Shown: positions 40,184-56,598 of the stretch, one piece after another
Numbering within the stretch: the stretch's first letter is position 1
Layout of the letters: every line of letters starts with the position of its first letter
Notes under the pieces: generated by a model
What the model was told of the DNA's origin: nothing
The model's database searches: none
Seen by the model: only the letters and a program-made list of their open reading frames with translations
Source: Hydractinia symbiolongicarpus
Lineage: Eukaryota > Cnidaria > Hydrozoa > Anthoathecata > Hydractiniidae
Length of the DNA stretch: 64,000 nucleotides
Assembly: GCF_029227915.1 (NCBI RefSeq)
Contig: NC_079883.1
Coordinates: 8,928,001 to 8,992,000, forward strand
Direction: 5' to 3'
Position numbers and translations under genes: made by a program

Positions 40184-40256
40184 CGACCCTGCCAGGAGTC
40201 GAACCTGGAATCCCCTGATTCGTAGTCAGATGCCTTATCCATTGGGCCACAGGGCG
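40184..40256 (-). tRNA. tRNA-Arg(ACG), unit 7
   Basis: Matches the copy at 10097. Confidence 0.78.
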
Positions 40257-40835
40257 ATGCTTATGACTTCGCCCCATCGTTATTTTGGCTTGCGCATTCG
40301 TTTTACTTACGACAGAATTCTTCGTGTTTGTAGCCATGAAAGAAAGGGACTTCTGTGAGTGAATTTTTTTACTGTGGTCTAATAAAAAAGTCGAAACGCA
40401 GTGCCCAATATATGAATTGCTCCTAATAGCCGGAAACAGGCCGTGTCGATGATGTAGGCCGACATACGCAACGCAAACCAAAGAACGCTTTATGAAAATC
40501 CTAACACGGGCGCGGAAGAAGCCCAAATTAACAGAGTAGATGTAATGCTGAAGACCTCAAACTCCAGCAGCTTCTCTTTCAGACTATTGCGTCGTGCTAC
40601 AAATAAAAATTAACATGCTTTCGCATAGTCGCGGCTCCCAAAACGGACATTATACGATGTACAGAAACACACATTTCTGTTTTCGCGCCAAATCAATTCC
40701 CGGGAGTGGTACTTTTACGTCCGCATACTTCGCACCGTCTTAAATTATATCTCATTTACACGGTAATGTTTAGTATACTTCTACTGTGATAACAAGCATC
40801 GTTTATCGTTGGATTGTTGTAAGAAAACATTAAAA

Positions 40836-41387
40836 ATGAGTGAAGCAGCTTCTCCAAAGAAAATCGCACCCAAGAAGAAACCTGCTGCAAAGAAGACAGC
40901 TGATCACCCTAAATATGTGGACATGATCAAGGCTGCTATCGCTACCCTAAAGGAACGCGGTGGTTCATCTCGCCAAGCTATTACAAAATATATTCATGCA
41001 AATTACAAAGTTGCTGAAAACTCAGATCATCATCTGAAAATGGCTCTTAAACGAGGAGTAACATCAGGCGATTTGATTCAAACTAAAGGCACTGGTGCTT
41101 CTGGATCATTCAAGCTAGGTCAGGTAAAAAAAGAAAAACCTAAGAAAAAGGCCGCAGCAAAAAAGCCAACGGCAAAGAAGCCTACTGCAAAGAAAAGTAC
41201 ACCAAAAAAGAAGCCAGCAAAGAAGAGCACGCCAAAGAAAGCAGCAAAGAAGCCTGCCACAAAGAAAGCCTCGGCTAAGAAACCAGCAGCTAAGAAACCC
41301 ACAAAGAAGCCTGTTGCTAAAAAACCTGCAGCAAAGAAGGTCAAAAAGACTCCCAAAAAGGCAGCAAAGAAGACCGCAAAAAAATAA
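40836..41387 (+). CDS. H1: Linker histone H1, unit 8
   Basis: Protein identical to the copy at 4873. Stem-loop at 41420-41435. Confidence 0.98.
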   Translation: MSEAASPKKIAPKKKPAAKKTADHPKYVDMIKAAIATLKERGGSSRQAITKYIHANYKVAENSDHHLKMALKRGVTSGDLIQTKGTGASGSFKLGQVKKEKPKKKAAAKKPTAKKPTAKKSTPKKKPAKKSTPKKAAKKPATKKASAKKPAAKKPTKKPVAKKPAAKKVKKTPKKAAKKTAKK

Positions 41388-41748
41388 TTTGTGTGTATCT
41401 GGCTATTACATTAACAAACGGCTATTTTTATAGCCACACATTTACAAAAAAACATTATCTTGGTACAAAGTTAAACTTGTTTAAGTCACTTAAACAGTTA
41501 AAAAAGAGTAATTTTAAGATTAGATTCCCTAAGTTTAAGTATTTTCGTTTTTAAATTTCTTATTTTCTTGCTTTTACTTTTCTTGCCCTTCATATTTTTA
41601 ACATTGTCAAACTTTATGTAGCATAAAATTTTTATGTAGCATAAAATTTAAACAGAAAGCAGAACAAAGTTTGATATAAAAAGCTAGCCGTAATATTTTT
41701 TATGGATGTGTGGCTATAAAAATAGCCGTTTTTTGTTTGGTAAGATGC

Positions 41749-42162
<414 letters not shown>

Positions 42163-42640
42163 TTAAGAAGTCGATGTAGTACGGATACACAAGACGGTCT
42201 AAAATGCACTATCGCGCCAAAGTTTTATTTCTCATATTGATTGACAGCTAAGGTTCAAAACAAACCATTTGATTGGTGCTAAGAAAGTAATTTCTGATTG
42301 GCTGCATAATGACATTACGCTCATTACTTTAACATTTTTATAAAATCTGTGTTTTTTGGCTACGGGAAAACGGCTGTATCTTCTGATACACAAAAGCTTT
42401 TGACTTTTTTTTTTTTTAGTAAGTAGCAGAAGGTTTGGCGAATTCCAACGATGCCAAATTTATTGCCTTACTGAAACATTAAGACCACGAATTTTTAAAA
42501 AAACTACAGTTTTACTTAAAAAAATGTACAAAATGTTCGGAACATTTTGTAATGACGCAACTCTATTGGTTAATTAGGGTGTTTCCACGAGCAGTAGGTA
42601 ATTTTATGGCCTCTTTTTAAAGCTGTCTGAATTCTGTTAA

Positions 42641-42997
<357 letters not shown>

Positions 42998-43459
42998 GCG
43001 TTGTCATTGCTCAACAAAAACGGCTATTTTTATAGCCACAAATCTTTTAAAACATTACTTTGTGCACGCTTCCAAATTACACAATGTGTAAAGTCTTGTC
43101 ACAGTTACATTTATTGCTATACGATACTATGTCATATATGACACAAAAAAAATTTAGAAATACTTTGTAGGGTTAATTTGCCTGGGAGTGTTTCCGTGAA
43201 AAGCTGGGTTAAGTTAAATGTAAGCAATAACATGGATCAATGTACTTGTCTTTTCTGCAAGTACAGCTAATAATACGTATGAAAAGTGAAGCTAATCCAC
43301 ACACACACATGGGGAAGTATTTTAAATGTAGGCTAGTGTTCTTAAGCACATTATTTAGAAGTTTTATTAACTTCGGTTAACTTGTAGTGACGCCAAGTAA
43401 ATGTTTTTTTAAAGATGTGTGGTCTTAAAAAAGACCGTTTGTGTTTGGTAGACGTTGGT

Positions 43460-43864
43460 TTACTTGCTGCTTGTGTATTTTGTGACGGCTTTTGTTCCTT
43501 CACTGACTGCGTGTTTTGCAAGTTCTCCAGGCAAGAGAAGACGTACTGCGGTTTGAATTTCACGAGAAGAGATGGTCGACTTTTTGTTTTGAAGAGCCAA
43601 ACGCGAAGCTTCGGAAGCAATGCGCTCAAAGATGTCGTTGACAAATGAGTTCATGATGCTCATAGCTTTGCTTGAAACTCCGACATCTGGGTGAACTTGT
43701 TTCAAAACATTGTAGATGTAAATAGCATAACTTTCCTTTCTCTTTCTCTTGCGTTTCTTTTCACCAGTTCCACCAATCTTTCCTCCTTTTTTGCCGGCTC
43801 TTTTTTCACCTTTCTTGGCTACTTTAGGTGCCTGTTTTCCTCCTTTAGCTGCTGCGTCAGACAT
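43460..43864 (-). CDS. H2B: Histone H2B, unit 8
   Basis: Protein identical to the copy at 7497. Stem-loop at 43421-43436. Confidence 0.99.
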   Translation of the reverse strand: MSDAAAKGGKQAPKVAKKGEKRAGKKGGKIGGTGEKKRKRKRKESYAIYIYNVLKQVHPDVGVSSKAMSIMNSFVNDIFERIASEASRLALQNKKSTISSREIQTAVRLLLPGELAKHAVSEGTKAVTKYTSSK

Positions 43865-44148
43865 GGTTAAAAATTTTTGCTACTTAACTTGTAAATAAGC
43901 ATTAAACTGCAAGTCAAAACTTTTTGTTTATAAGTAAAAAAATCGGATCGAATTCGATCCGAAAACGCCGATACGCAATTTAATTGGTTAAAAAAAAAAT
44001 CTTTTGTTTAATACTTAATTATGATTGGTTAAAAAAACATGATTTCGATCCTATTTTTATGATGAAAAAACGAGTAAAGTTTATTTCGTTAACACTTACG
44101 TTAAATATTCGTACGTTTTTGTATTAACTTACAAATCAAATCGCAGTT

Positions 44149-44529
44149 ATGTCTGGACGTGGAAAAGGTGGAAAAGCTAAGGCTAAAGCCAAGACAAGAT
44201 CCTCAAGAGCTGGACTTCAATTTCCAGTCGGTAGAGTGCATAGATTCCTTCGTAGAGGGCACTATGCTAACCGAATTGGATCTGGAGCACCAGTTTACTT
44301 AGCAGCCGTCTTGGAATATTTATCTGCTGAGATATTGGAGTTGGCTGGTAACGCAGCAAGAGACAACAAAAAAGCTAGGATTATTCCAAGACATTTACAA
44401 TTGGCTGTTCGTAATGATGAAGAATTAAACAAACTTTTGAGCGGTGTAACCATTGCAGCTGGTGGTGTTTTGCCAAACATTCAAGCTGTCTTACTCCCAA
44501 AGAAGAACGACAAAGGACAGAAGAAGTAA
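44149..44529 (+). CDS. H2A: Histone H2A, unit 8
   Basis: Protein identical to the copy at 8186. Stem-loop at 44552-44567. Confidence 0.99.
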   Translation: MSGRGKGGKAKAKAKTRSSRAGLQFPVGRVHRFLRRGHYANRIGSGAPVYLAAVLEYLSAEILELAGNAARDNKKARIIPRHLQLAVRNDEELNKLLSGVTIAAGGVLPNIQAVLLPKKNDKGQKK

Positions 44530-44726
44530 ACCGCTACACTCAGAAAACAACGGCTATTTTTATAGCCACACATCTTTAAAAAAACATTGTTTTTTTCACA
44601 AAACTATAACCTTAAAGTCTAATAGATAATCCATGCATACGCCTTGTCCTAAGTAACTCAAAGAAATTAAATAAAAAAATTTGATCACAACGTCAAAATA
44701 AATTGCACGTATTTGCCCCTACTAAT

Positions 44727-44846
44727 GTCTACGGCCATACCACGATGAACACACCCGTTCTCGTCTGATCACGGAAGTTAAGCATCGTCGGGCCGGGATA
44801 GTACTTGGATGGGGGACCGCCTGGGAACTCCCGGTGTCGTAGGCTT
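44727..44846 (+). rRNA. 5S rRNA, unit 8
   Basis: Matches the copy at 8764. Confidence 0.98.
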
Positions 44847-45195
44847 TTCATTTTCATTTGTTGCCTTTTCATTTCAATGGTGCTGTGATATATTTCTTGT
44901 TATAACAATTAAGGAACGTGGCGGTTGTTGAAAGTGTTTCCTATGACATTTTCCTACGACATTTTCAGGTGATAGTACGAGAAAAAAGAGCTTTCAAATG
45001 CATACAAACTCGATCTATTGCCGATCATCCAATAACCCTGACGGAATGGCAAATAAAATAAAATTCCGCCGCCTTCCGAGGACTTATATCGCAATCACGT
45101 TTCGTAACAGCCAAGCGAGGTTTTACCTTAGCGTTTAAGTCACCACCGACATTTGGCCGCGCAACTTTTCTAAGCTCATTCATTTTGACTTAAGG

Positions 45196-45360
45196 AGGGG
45201 GCGAGCGCGGACGCAGGCCCCCACTACCAGAAATTGTACGGTCGAGTTACTGACGTTTGCAGTAATCGCAGAGGTCAGCCCAAGCGTAGTGCAATGCAAG
45301 AGCCTCACTCTGGAAGAAAACCCTCATTGATCAGTCTTTACTTCCCCGTCAGGTAAGTAT
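45196..45360 (-). ncRNA. U1: U1 snRNA, unit 8
   Basis: Matches the copy at 9233. Confidence 0.95.
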
Positions 45361-45551
45361 GAGTTGGAACTGCACCGTAGCATGAGGGTACCCTTCAAAG
45401 TTTGTTAATGCTTGTGGCTTGAGTGTGTTATAAACTGCCGTGTCGCGGGGCATAGGCTGTATTCTCCCCCAGTGTACGCGTTTTGTTCCCGCCGTAGACT
45501 ATGCAGAGTGCCGTCGGAAAGAGGACTGCTATTATTCTTTTATTGCTTATG

Positions 45552-45737
45552 TGGGCCGCCATCGGTAATAGTGCAACACCAAGGCAACCCGTGGTCACGG
45601 CGTGAATGAATCCACCTCCATGACCCAAGGCCAAAAATCAGATTAATATACTGACCATTCAGAGAATGGCCTACCAGATATTAAACTGATAAGAACAGAT
45701 ACTACACTTGATCTTAGCCATTAGGCCGAGAAGCGAT
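45552..45737 (-). ncRNA. U2: U2 snRNA, unit 8
   Basis: Matches the copy at 9589. Confidence 0.95.
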
Positions 45738-46059
45738 AAAGAACAAGCGTTGCCATGATAGGCATCGTCCACACACCGTAACTGCTTGTGGAGCATGTCA
45801 CGTTACTGTAAAGCTTACAACTGTCACCGCGTACGGATGGACGGCGACATAGTAAAAATCACGGCTGTTGATTTAGCCGTAGGATGGAGAGCGACTGTAG
45901 CGAGTGGATGGTAACTTACATGAATGCTAACAAAGGCGACGATACTAAGTGCGTGATATTACTTTCCAATATGACTGCGTACATTCCGTTTATCAACGCA
46001 TTACGCCAGAACGTGCGCGCGCGTTACACAGTAGACCATGCAGCCGAAATGCGACAGTG

Positions 46060-46132
46060 CGACCCTGCCAGGAGTCGAACCTGGAATCCCCTGATTCGTA
46101 GTCAGATGCCTTATCCATTGGGCCACAGGGCG
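46060..46132 (-). tRNA. tRNA-Arg(ACG), unit 8
   Basis: Matches the copy at 10097. Confidence 0.78.
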
Positions 46133-46711
46133 ATGCTTATGACTTCGCCCCATCGTTATTTTGGCTTGCGCATTCGTTTTACTTACGACAGAATTCTTCG
46201 TGTTTGTAGCCATGAAAGAAAGGGACTTCTGTGAGTGAATTTTTTTACTGTGGTCTAATAAAAAAGTCGAAACGCAGTGCCCAATATATGAATTGCTCCT
46301 AATAGCCGGAAACAGGCCGTGTCGATGATGTAGGCCGACATACGCAACGCAAACCAAAGAACGCTTTATGAAAATCCTAACACGGGCGCGGAAGAAGCCC
46401 AAATTAACAGAGTAGATGTAATGCTGAAGACCTCAAACTCCAGCAGCTTCTCTTTCAGACTATTGCGTCGTGCTACAAATAAAAATTAACATGCTTTCGC
46501 ATAGTCGCGGCTCCCAAAACGGACATTATACGATGTACAGAAACACACATTTCTGTTTTCGCGCCAAATCAATTCCCGGGAGTGGTACTTTTACGTCCGC
46601 ATACTTCGCACCGTCTTAAATTATATCTCATTTACACGGTAATGTTTAGTATACTTCTACTGTGATAACAAGCATCGTTTATCGTTGGATTGTTGTAAGA
46701 AAACATTAAAA

Positions 46712-47263
46712 ATGAGTGAAGCAGCTTCTCCAAAGAAAATCGCACCCAAGAAGAAACCTGCTGCAAAGAAGACAGCTGATCACCCTAAATATGTGGACAT
46801 GATCAAGGCTGCTATCGCTACCCTAAAGGAACGCGGTGGTTCATCTCGCCAAGCTATTACAAAATATATTCATGCAAATTACAAAGTTGCTGAAAACTCA
46901 GATCATCATCTGAAAATGGCTCTTAAACGAGGAGTAACATCAGGCGATTTGATTCAAACTAAAGGCACTGGTGCTTCTGGATCATTCAAGCTAGGTCAGG
47001 TAAAAAAAGAAAAACCTAAGAAAAAGGCCGCAGCAAAAAAGCCAACGGCAAAGAAGCCTACTGCAAAGAAAAGTACACCAAAAAAGAAGCCAGCAAAGAA
47101 GAGCACGCCAAAGAAAGCAGCAAAGAAGCCTGCCACAAAGAAAGCCTCGGCTAAGAAACCAGCAGCTAAGAAACCCACAAAGAAGCCTGTTGCTAAAAAA
47201 CCTGCAGCAAAGAAGGTCAAAAAGACTCCCAAAAAGGCAGCAAAGAAGACCGCAAAAAAATAA
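46712..47263 (+). CDS. H1: Linker histone H1, unit 9
   Basis: Protein identical to the copy at 4873. Stem-loop at 47296-47311. Confidence 0.98.
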   Translation: MSEAASPKKIAPKKKPAAKKTADHPKYVDMIKAAIATLKERGGSSRQAITKYIHANYKVAENSDHHLKMALKRGVTSGDLIQTKGTGASGSFKLGQVKKEKPKKKAAAKKPTAKKPTAKKSTPKKKPAKKSTPKKAAKKPATKKASAKKPAAKKPTKKPVAKKPAAKKVKKTPKKAAKKTAKK

Positions 47264-47624
47264 TTTGTGTGTATCTGGCTATTACATTAACAAACGGCTA
47301 TTTTTATAGCCACACATTTACAAAAAAACATTATCTTGGTACAAAGTTAAACTTGTTTAAGTCACTTAAACAGTTAAAAAAGAGTAATTTTAAGATTAGA
47401 TTCCCTAAGTTTAAGTATTTTCGTTTTTAAATTTCTTATTTTCTTGCTTTTACTTTTCTTGCCCTTCATATTTTTAACATTGTCAAACTTTATGTAGCAT
47501 AAAATTTTTATGTAGCATAAAATTTAAACAGAAAGCAGAACAAAGTTTGATATAAAAAGCTAGCCGTAATATTTTTTATGGATGTGTGGCTATAAAAATA
47601 GCCGTTTTTTGTTTGGTAAGATGC

Positions 47625-48038
<414 letters not shown>

Positions 48039-48516
48039 TTAAGAAGTCGATGTAGTACGGATACACAAGACGGTCTAAAATGCACTATCGCGCCAAAGTT
48101 TTATTTCTCATATTGATTGACAGCTAAGGTTCAAAACAAACCATTTGATTGGTGCTAAGAAAGTAATTTCTGATTGGCTGCATAATGACATTACGCTCAT
48201 TACTTTAACATTTTTATAAAATCTGTGTTTTTTGGCTACGGGAAAACGGCTGTATCTTCTGATACACAAAAGCTTTTGACTTTTTTTTTTTTTAGTAAGT
48301 AGCAGAAGGTTTGGCGAATTCCAACGATGCCAAATTTATTGCCTTACTGAAACATTAAGACCACGAATTTTTAAAAAAACTACAGTTTTACTTAAAAAAA
48401 TGTACAAAATGTTCGGAACATTTTGTAATGACGCAACTCTATTGGTTAATTAGGGTGTTTCCACGAGCAGTAGGTAATTTTATGGCCTCTTTTTAAAGCT
48501 GTCTGAATTCTGTTAA

Positions 48517-48873
<357 letters not shown>

Positions 48874-49335
48874 GCGTTGTCATTGCTCAACAAAAACGGC
48901 TATTTTTATAGCCACAAATCTTTTAAAACATTACTTTGTGCACGCTTCCAAATTACACAATGTGTAAAGTCTTGTCACAGTTACATTTATTGCTATACGA
49001 TACTATGTCATATATGACACAAAAAAAATTTAGAAATACTTTGTAGGGTTAATTTGCCTGGGAGTGTTTCCGTGAAAAGCTGGGTTAAGTTAAATGTAAG
49101 CAATAACATGGATCAATGTACTTGTCTTTTCTGCAAGTACAGCTAATAATACGTATGAAAAGTGAAGCTAATCCACACACACACATGGGGAAGTATTTTA
49201 AATGTAGGCTAGTGTTCTTAAGCACATTATTTAGAAGTTTTATTAACTTCGGTTAACTTGTAGTGACGCCAAGTAAATGTTTTTTTAAAGATGTGTGGTC
49301 TTAAAAAAGACCGTTTGTGTTTGGTAGACGTTGGT

Positions 49336-49740
49336 TTACTTGCTGCTTGTGTATTTTGTGACGGCTTTTGTTCCTTCACTGACTGCGTGTTTTGCAAGTT
49401 CTCCAGGCAAGAGAAGACGTACTGCGGTTTGAATTTCACGAGAAGAGATGGTCGACTTTTTGTTTTGAAGAGCCAAACGCGAAGCTTCGGAAGCAATGCG
49501 CTCAAAGATGTCGTTGACAAATGAGTTCATGATGCTCATAGCTTTGCTTGAAACTCCGACATCTGGGTGAACTTGTTTCAAAACATTGTAGATGTAAATA
49601 GCATAACTTTCCTTTCTCTTTCTCTTGCGTTTCTTTTCACCAGTTCCACCAATCTTTCCTCCTTTTTTGCCGGCTCTTTTTTCACCTTTCTTGGCTACTT
49701 TAGGTGCCTGTTTTCCTCCTTTAGCTGCTGCGTCAGACAT
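49336..49740 (-). CDS. H2B: Histone H2B, unit 9
   Basis: Protein identical to the copy at 7497. Stem-loop at 49297-49312. Confidence 0.99.
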   Translation of the reverse strand: MSDAAAKGGKQAPKVAKKGEKRAGKKGGKIGGTGEKKRKRKRKESYAIYIYNVLKQVHPDVGVSSKAMSIMNSFVNDIFERIASEASRLALQNKKSTISSREIQTAVRLLLPGELAKHAVSEGTKAVTKYTSSK

Positions 49741-50024
49741 GGTTAAAAATTTTTGCTACTTAACTTGTAAATAAGCATTAAACTGCAAGTCAAAACTTTT
49801 TGTTTATAAGTAAAAAAATCGGATCGAATTCGATCCGAAAACGCCGATACGCAATTTAATTGGTTAAAAAAAAAATCTTTTGTTTAATACTTAATTATGA
49901 TTGGTTAAAAAAACATGATTTCGATCCTATTTTTATGATGAAAAAACGAGTAAAGTTTATTTCGTTAACACTTACGTTAAATATTCGTACGTTTTTGTAT
50001 TAACTTACAAATCAAATCGCAGTT

Positions 50025-50405
50025 ATGTCTGGACGTGGAAAAGGTGGAAAAGCTAAGGCTAAAGCCAAGACAAGATCCTCAAGAGCTGGACTTCAATTTC
50101 CAGTCGGTAGAGTGCATAGATTCCTTCGTAGAGGGCACTATGCTAACCGAATTGGATCTGGAGCACCAGTTTACTTAGCAGCCGTCTTGGAATATTTATC
50201 TGCTGAGATATTGGAGTTGGCTGGTAACGCAGCAAGAGACAACAAAAAAGCTAGGATTATTCCAAGACATTTACAATTGGCTGTTCGTAATGATGAAGAA
50301 TTAAACAAACTTTTGAGCGGTGTAACCATTGCAGCTGGTGGTGTTTTGCCAAACATTCAAGCTGTCTTACTCCCAAAGAAGAACGACAAAGGACAGAAGA
50401 AGTAA
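50025..50405 (+). CDS. H2A: Histone H2A, unit 9
   Basis: Protein identical to the copy at 8186. Stem-loop at 50428-50443. Confidence 0.99.
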   Translation: MSGRGKGGKAKAKAKTRSSRAGLQFPVGRVHRFLRRGHYANRIGSGAPVYLAAVLEYLSAEILELAGNAARDNKKARIIPRHLQLAVRNDEELNKLLSGVTIAAGGVLPNIQAVLLPKKNDKGQKK

Positions 50406-50602
50406 ACCGCTACACTCAGAAAACAACGGCTATTTTTATAGCCACACATCTTTAAAAAAACATTGTTTTTTTCACAAAACTATAACCTTAAAGTCTAATA
50501 GATAATCCATGCATACGCCTTGTCCTAAGTAACTCAAAGAAATTAAATAAAAAAATTTGATCACAACGTCAAAATAAATTGCACGTATTTGCCCCTACTA
50601 AT

Positions 50603-50722
50603 GTCTACGGCCATACCACGATGAACACACCCGTTCTCGTCTGATCACGGAAGTTAAGCATCGTCGGGCCGGGATAGTACTTGGATGGGGGACCGCCTGG
50701 GAACTCCCGGTGTCGTAGGCTT
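50603..50722 (+). rRNA. 5S rRNA, unit 9
   Basis: Matches the copy at 8764. Confidence 0.98.
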
Positions 50723-51071
50723 TTCATTTTCATTTGTTGCCTTTTCATTTCAATGGTGCTGTGATATATTTCTTGTTATAACAATTAAGGAACGTGGCGG
50801 TTGTTGAAAGTGTTTCCTATGACATTTTCCTACGACATTTTCAGGTGATAGTACGAGAAAAAAGAGCTTTCAAATGCATACAAACTCGATCTATTGCCGA
50901 TCATCCAATAACCCTGACGGAATGGCAAATAAAATAAAATTCCGCCGCCTTCCGAGGACTTATATCGCAATCACGTTTCGTAACAGCCAAGCGAGGTTTT
51001 ACCTTAGCGTTTAAGTCACCACCGACATTTGGCCGCGCAACTTTTCTAAGCTCATTCATTTTGACTTAAGG

Positions 51072-51236
51072 AGGGGGCGAGCGCGGACGCAGGCCCCCAC
51101 TACCAGAAATTGTACGGTCGAGTTACTGACGTTTGCAGTAATCGCAGAGGTCAGCCCAAGCGTAGTGCAATGCAAGAGCCTCACTCTGGAAGAAAACCCT
51201 CATTGATCAGTCTTTACTTCCCCGTCAGGTAAGTAT
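51072..51236 (-). ncRNA. U1: U1 snRNA, unit 9
   Basis: Matches the copy at 9233. Confidence 0.95.
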
Positions 51237-51427
51237 GAGTTGGAACTGCACCGTAGCATGAGGGTACCCTTCAAAGTTTGTTAATGCTTGTGGCTTGAGT
51301 GTGTTATAAACTGCCGTGTCGCGGGGCATAGGCTGTATTCTCCCCCAGTGTACGCGTTTTGTTCCCGCCGTAGACTATGCAGAGTGCCGTCGGAAAGAGG
51401 ACTGCTATTATTCTTTTATTGCTTATG

Positions 51428-51613
51428 TGGGCCGCCATCGGTAATAGTGCAACACCAAGGCAACCCGTGGTCACGGCGTGAATGAATCCACCTCCATGAC
51501 CCAAGGCCAAAAATCAGATTAATATACTGACCATTCAGAGAATGGCCTACCAGATATTAAACTGATAAGAACAGATACTACACTTGATCTTAGCCATTAG
51601 GCCGAGAAGCGAT
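51428..51613 (-). ncRNA. U2: U2 snRNA, unit 9
   Basis: Matches the copy at 9589. Confidence 0.95.
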
Positions 51614-51935
51614 AAAGAACAAGCGTTGCCATGATAGGCATCGTCCACACACCGTAACTGCTTGTGGAGCATGTCACGTTACTGTAAAGCTTACAACTGT
51701 CACCGCGTACGGATGGACGGCGACATAGTAAAAATCACGGCTGTTGATTTAGCCGTAGGATGGAGAGCGACTGTAGCGAGTGGATGGTAACTTACATGAA
51801 TGCTAACAAAGGCGACGATACTAAGTGCGTGATATTACTTTCCAATATGACTGCGTACATTCCGTTTATCAACGCATTACGCCAGAACGTGCGCGCGCGT
51901 TACACAGTAGACCATGCAGCCGAAATGCGACAGTG

Positions 51936-52008
51936 CGACCCTGCCAGGAGTCGAACCTGGAATCCCCTGATTCGTAGTCAGATGCCTTATCCATTGGGCC
52001 ACAGGGCG
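51936..52008 (-). tRNA. tRNA-Arg(ACG), unit 9
   Basis: Matches the copy at 10097. The single change of this unit (52037) lies 29 bp upstream of its 5' end. Confidence 0.78.
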
Positions 52009-52587
52009 ATGCTTATGACTTCGCCCCATCGTTATTGTGGCTTGCGCATTCGTTTTACTTACGACAGAATTCTTCGTGTTTGTAGCCATGAAAGAAAGGG
52101 ACTTCTGTGAGTGAATTTTTTTACTGTGGTCTAATAAAAAAGTCGAAACGCAGTGCCCAATATATGAATTGCTCCTAATAGCCGGAAACAGGCCGTGTCG
52201 ATGATGTAGGCCGACATACGCAACGCAAACCAAAGAACGCTTTATGAAAATCCTAACACGGGCGCGGAAGAAGCCCAAATTAACAGAGTAGATGTAATGC
52301 TGAAGACCTCAAACTCCAGCAGCTTCTCTTTCAGACTATTGCGTCGTGCTACAAATAAAAATTAACATGCTTTCGCATAGTCGCGGCTCCCAAAACGGAC
52401 ATTATACGATGTACAGAAACACACATTTCTGTTTTCGCGCCAAATCAATTCCCGGGAGTGGTACTTTTACGTCCGCATACTTCGCACCGTCTTAAATTAT
52501 ATCTCATTTACACGGTAATGTTTAGTATACTTCTACTGTGATAACAAGCATCGTTTATCGTTGGATTGTTGTAAGAAAACATTAAAA

Positions 52588-53139
52588 ATGAGTGAAGCAG
52601 CTTCTCCAAAGAAAATCGCACCCAAGAAGAAACCTGCTGCAAAGAAGACAGCTGATCACCCTAAATATGTGGACATGATCAAGGCTGCTATCGCTACCCT
52701 AAAGGAACGCGGTGGTTCATCTCGCCAAGCTATTACAAAATATATTCATGCAAATTACAAAGTTGCTGAAAACTCAGATCATCATCTGAAAATGGCTCTT
52801 AAACGAGGAGTAACATCAGGCGATTTGATTCAAACTAAAGGCACTGGTGCTTCTGGATCATTCAAGCTAGGTCAGGTAAAAAAAGAAAAACCTAAGAAAA
52901 AGGCCGCAGCAAAAAAGCCAACGGCAAAGAAGCCTACTGCAAAGAAAAGTACACCAAAAAAGAAGCCAGCAAAGAAGAGCACGCCAAAGAAAGCAGCAAA
53001 GAAGCCTGCCACAAAGAAAGCCTCGGCTAAGAAACCAGCAGCTAAGAAACCCACAAAGAAGCCTGTTGCTAAAAAACCTGCAGCAAAGAAGGTCAAAAAG
53101 ACTCCCAAAAAGGCAGCAAAGAAGACCGCAAAAAAATAA
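52588..53139 (+). CDS. H1: Linker histone H1, unit 10
   Basis: Protein identical to the copy at 4873. Stem-loop at 53172-53187. Confidence 0.98.
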   Translation: MSEAASPKKIAPKKKPAAKKTADHPKYVDMIKAAIATLKERGGSSRQAITKYIHANYKVAENSDHHLKMALKRGVTSGDLIQTKGTGASGSFKLGQVKKEKPKKKAAAKKPTAKKPTAKKSTPKKKPAKKSTPKKAAKKPATKKASAKKPAAKKPTKKPVAKKPAAKKVKKTPKKAAKKTAKK

Positions 53140-53500
53140 TTTGTGTGTATCTGGCTATTACATTAACAAACGGCTATTTTTATAGCCACACATTTACAAA
53201 AAAACATTATCTTGGTACAAAGTTAAACTTGTTTAAGTCACTTAAACAGTTAAAAAAGAGTAATTTTAAGATTAGATTCCCTAAGTTTAAGTATTTTCGT
53301 TTTTAAATTTCTTATTTTCTTGCTTTTACTTTTCTTGCCCTTCATATTTTTAACATTGTCAAACTTTATGTAGCATAAAATTTTTATGTAGCATAAAATT
53401 TAAACAGAAAGCAGAACAAAGTTTGATATAAAAAGCTAGCCGTAATATTTTTTATGGATGTGTGGCTATAAAAATAGCCGTTTTTTGTTTGGTAAGATGC

Positions 53501-53914
<414 letters not shown>

Positions 53915-54392
53915 TTAAGAAGTCGATGTAGTACGGATACACAAGACGGTCTAAAATGCACTATCGCGCCAAAGTTTTATTTCTCATATTGATTGACAGC
54001 TAAGGTTCAAAACAAACCATTTGATTGGTGCTAAGAAAGTAATTTCTGATTGGCTGCATAATGACATTACGCTCATTACTTTAACATTTTTATAAAATCT
54101 GTGTTTTTTGGCTACGGGAAAACGGCTGTATCTTCTGATACACAAAAGCTTTTGACTTTTTTTTTTTTTAGTAAGTAGCAGAAGGTTTGGCGAATTCCAA
54201 CGATGCCAAATTTATTGCCTTACTGAAACATTAAGACCACGAATTTTTAAAAAAACTACAGTTTTACTTAAAAAAATGTACAAAATGTTCGGAACATTTT
54301 GTAATGACGCAACTCTATTGGTTAATTAGGGTGTTTCCACGAGCAGTAGGTAATTTTATGGCCTCTTTTTAAAGCTGTCTGAATTCTGTTAA

Positions 54393-54749
<357 letters not shown>

Positions 54750-55211
54750 GCGTTGTCATTGCTCAACAAAAACGGCTATTTTTATAGCCACAAATCTTTT
54801 AAAACATTACTTTGTGCACGCTTCCAAATTACACAATGTGTAAAGTCTTGTCACAGTTACATTTATTGCTATACGATACTATGTCATATATGACACAAAA
54901 AAAATTTAGAAATACTTTGTAGGGTTAATTTGCCTGGGAGTGTTTCCGTGAAAAGCTGGGTTAAGTTAAATGTAAGCAATAACATGGATCAATGTACTTG
55001 TCTTTTCTGCAAGTACAGCTAATAATACGTATGAAAAGTGAAGCTAATCCACACACACACATGGGGAAGTATTTTAAATGTAGGCTAGTGTTCTTAAGCA
55101 CATTATTTAGAAGTTTTATTAACTTCGGTTAACTTGTAGTGACGCCAAGTAAATGTTTTTTTAAAGATGTGTGGTCTTAAAAAAGACCGTTTGTGTTTGG
55201 TAGACGTTGGT

Positions 55212-55616
55212 TTACTTGCTGCTTGTGTATTTTGTGACGGCTTTTGTTCCTTCACTGACTGCGTGTTTTGCAAGTTCTCCAGGCAAGAGAAGACGTACTG
55301 CGGTTTGAATTTCACGAGAAGAGATGGTCGACTTTTTGTTTTGAAGAGCCAAACGCGAAGCTTCGGAAGCAATGCGCTCAAAGATGTCGTTGACAAATGA
55401 GTTCATGATGCTCATAGCTTTGCTTGAAACTCCGACATCTGGGTGAACTTGTTTCAAAACATTGTAGATGTAAATAGCATAACTTTCCTTTCTCTTTCTC
55501 TTGCGTTTCTTTTCACCAGTTCCACCAATCTTTCCTCCTTTTTTGCCGGCTCTTTTTTCACCTTTCTTGGCTACTTTAGGTGCCTGTTTTCCTCCTTTAG
55601 CTGCTGCGTCAGACAT
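55212..55616 (-). CDS. H2B: Histone H2B, unit 10
   Basis: Protein identical to the copy at 7497. Stem-loop at 55173-55188. Confidence 0.99.
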   Translation of the reverse strand: MSDAAAKGGKQAPKVAKKGEKRAGKKGGKIGGTGEKKRKRKRKESYAIYIYNVLKQVHPDVGVSSKAMSIMNSFVNDIFERIASEASRLALQNKKSTISSREIQTAVRLLLPGELAKHAVSEGTKAVTKYTSSK

Positions 55617-55900
55617 GGTTAAAAATTTTTGCTACTTAACTTGTAAATAAGCATTAAACTGCAAGTCAAAACTTTTTGTTTATAAGTAAAAAAATCGGAT
55701 CGAATTCGATCCGAAAACGCCGATACGCAATTTAATTGGTTAAAAAAAAAATCTTTTGTTTAATACTTAATTATGATTGGTTAAAAAAACATGATTTCGA
55801 TCCTATTTTTATGATGAAAAAACGAGTAAAGTTTATTTCGTTAACACTTACGTTAAATATTCGTACGTTTTTGTATTAACTTACAAATCAAATCGCAGTT

Positions 55901-56281
55901 ATGTCTGGACGTGGAAAAGGTGGAAAAGCTAAGGCTAAAGCCAAGACAAGATCCTCAAGAGCTGGACTTCAATTTCCAGTCGGTAGAGTGCATAGATTCC
56001 TTCGTAGAGGGCACTATGCTAACCGAATTGGATCTGGAGCACCAGTTTACTTAGCAGCCGTCTTGGAATATTTATCTGCTGAGATATTGGAGTTGGCTGG
56101 TAACGCAGCAAGAGACAACAAAAAAGCTAGGATTATTCCAAGACATTTACAATTGGCTGTTCGTAATGATGAAGAATTAAACAAACTTTTGAGCGGTGTA
56201 ACCATTGCAGCTGGTGGTGTTTTGCCAAACATTCAAGCTGTCTTACTCCCAAAGAAGAACGACAAAGGACAGAAGAAGTAA
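55901..56281 (+). CDS. H2A: Histone H2A, unit 10
   Basis: Protein identical to the copy at 8186. Stem-loop at 56304-56319. Confidence 0.99.
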   Translation: MSGRGKGGKAKAKAKTRSSRAGLQFPVGRVHRFLRRGHYANRIGSGAPVYLAAVLEYLSAEILELAGNAARDNKKARIIPRHLQLAVRNDEELNKLLSGVTIAAGGVLPNIQAVLLPKKNDKGQKK

Positions 56282-56478
56282 ACCGCTACACTCAGAAAAC
56301 AACGGCTATTTTTATAGCCACACATCTTTAAAAAAACATTGTTTTTTTCACAAAACTATAACCTTAAAGTCTAATAGATAATCCATGCATACGCCTTGTC
56401 CTAAGTAACTCAAAGAAATTAAATAAAAAAATTTGATCACAACGTCAAAATAAATTGCACGTATTTGCCCCTACTAAT

Positions 56479-56598
56479 GTCTACGGCCATACCACGATGA
56501 ACACACCCGTTCTCGTCTGATCACGGAAGTTAAGCATCGTCGGGCCGGGATAGTACTTGGATGGGGGACCGCCTGGGAACTCCCGGTGTCGTAGGCTT
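56479..56598 (+). rRNA. 5S rRNA, unit 10
   Basis: Matches the copy at 8764. Confidence 0.98.
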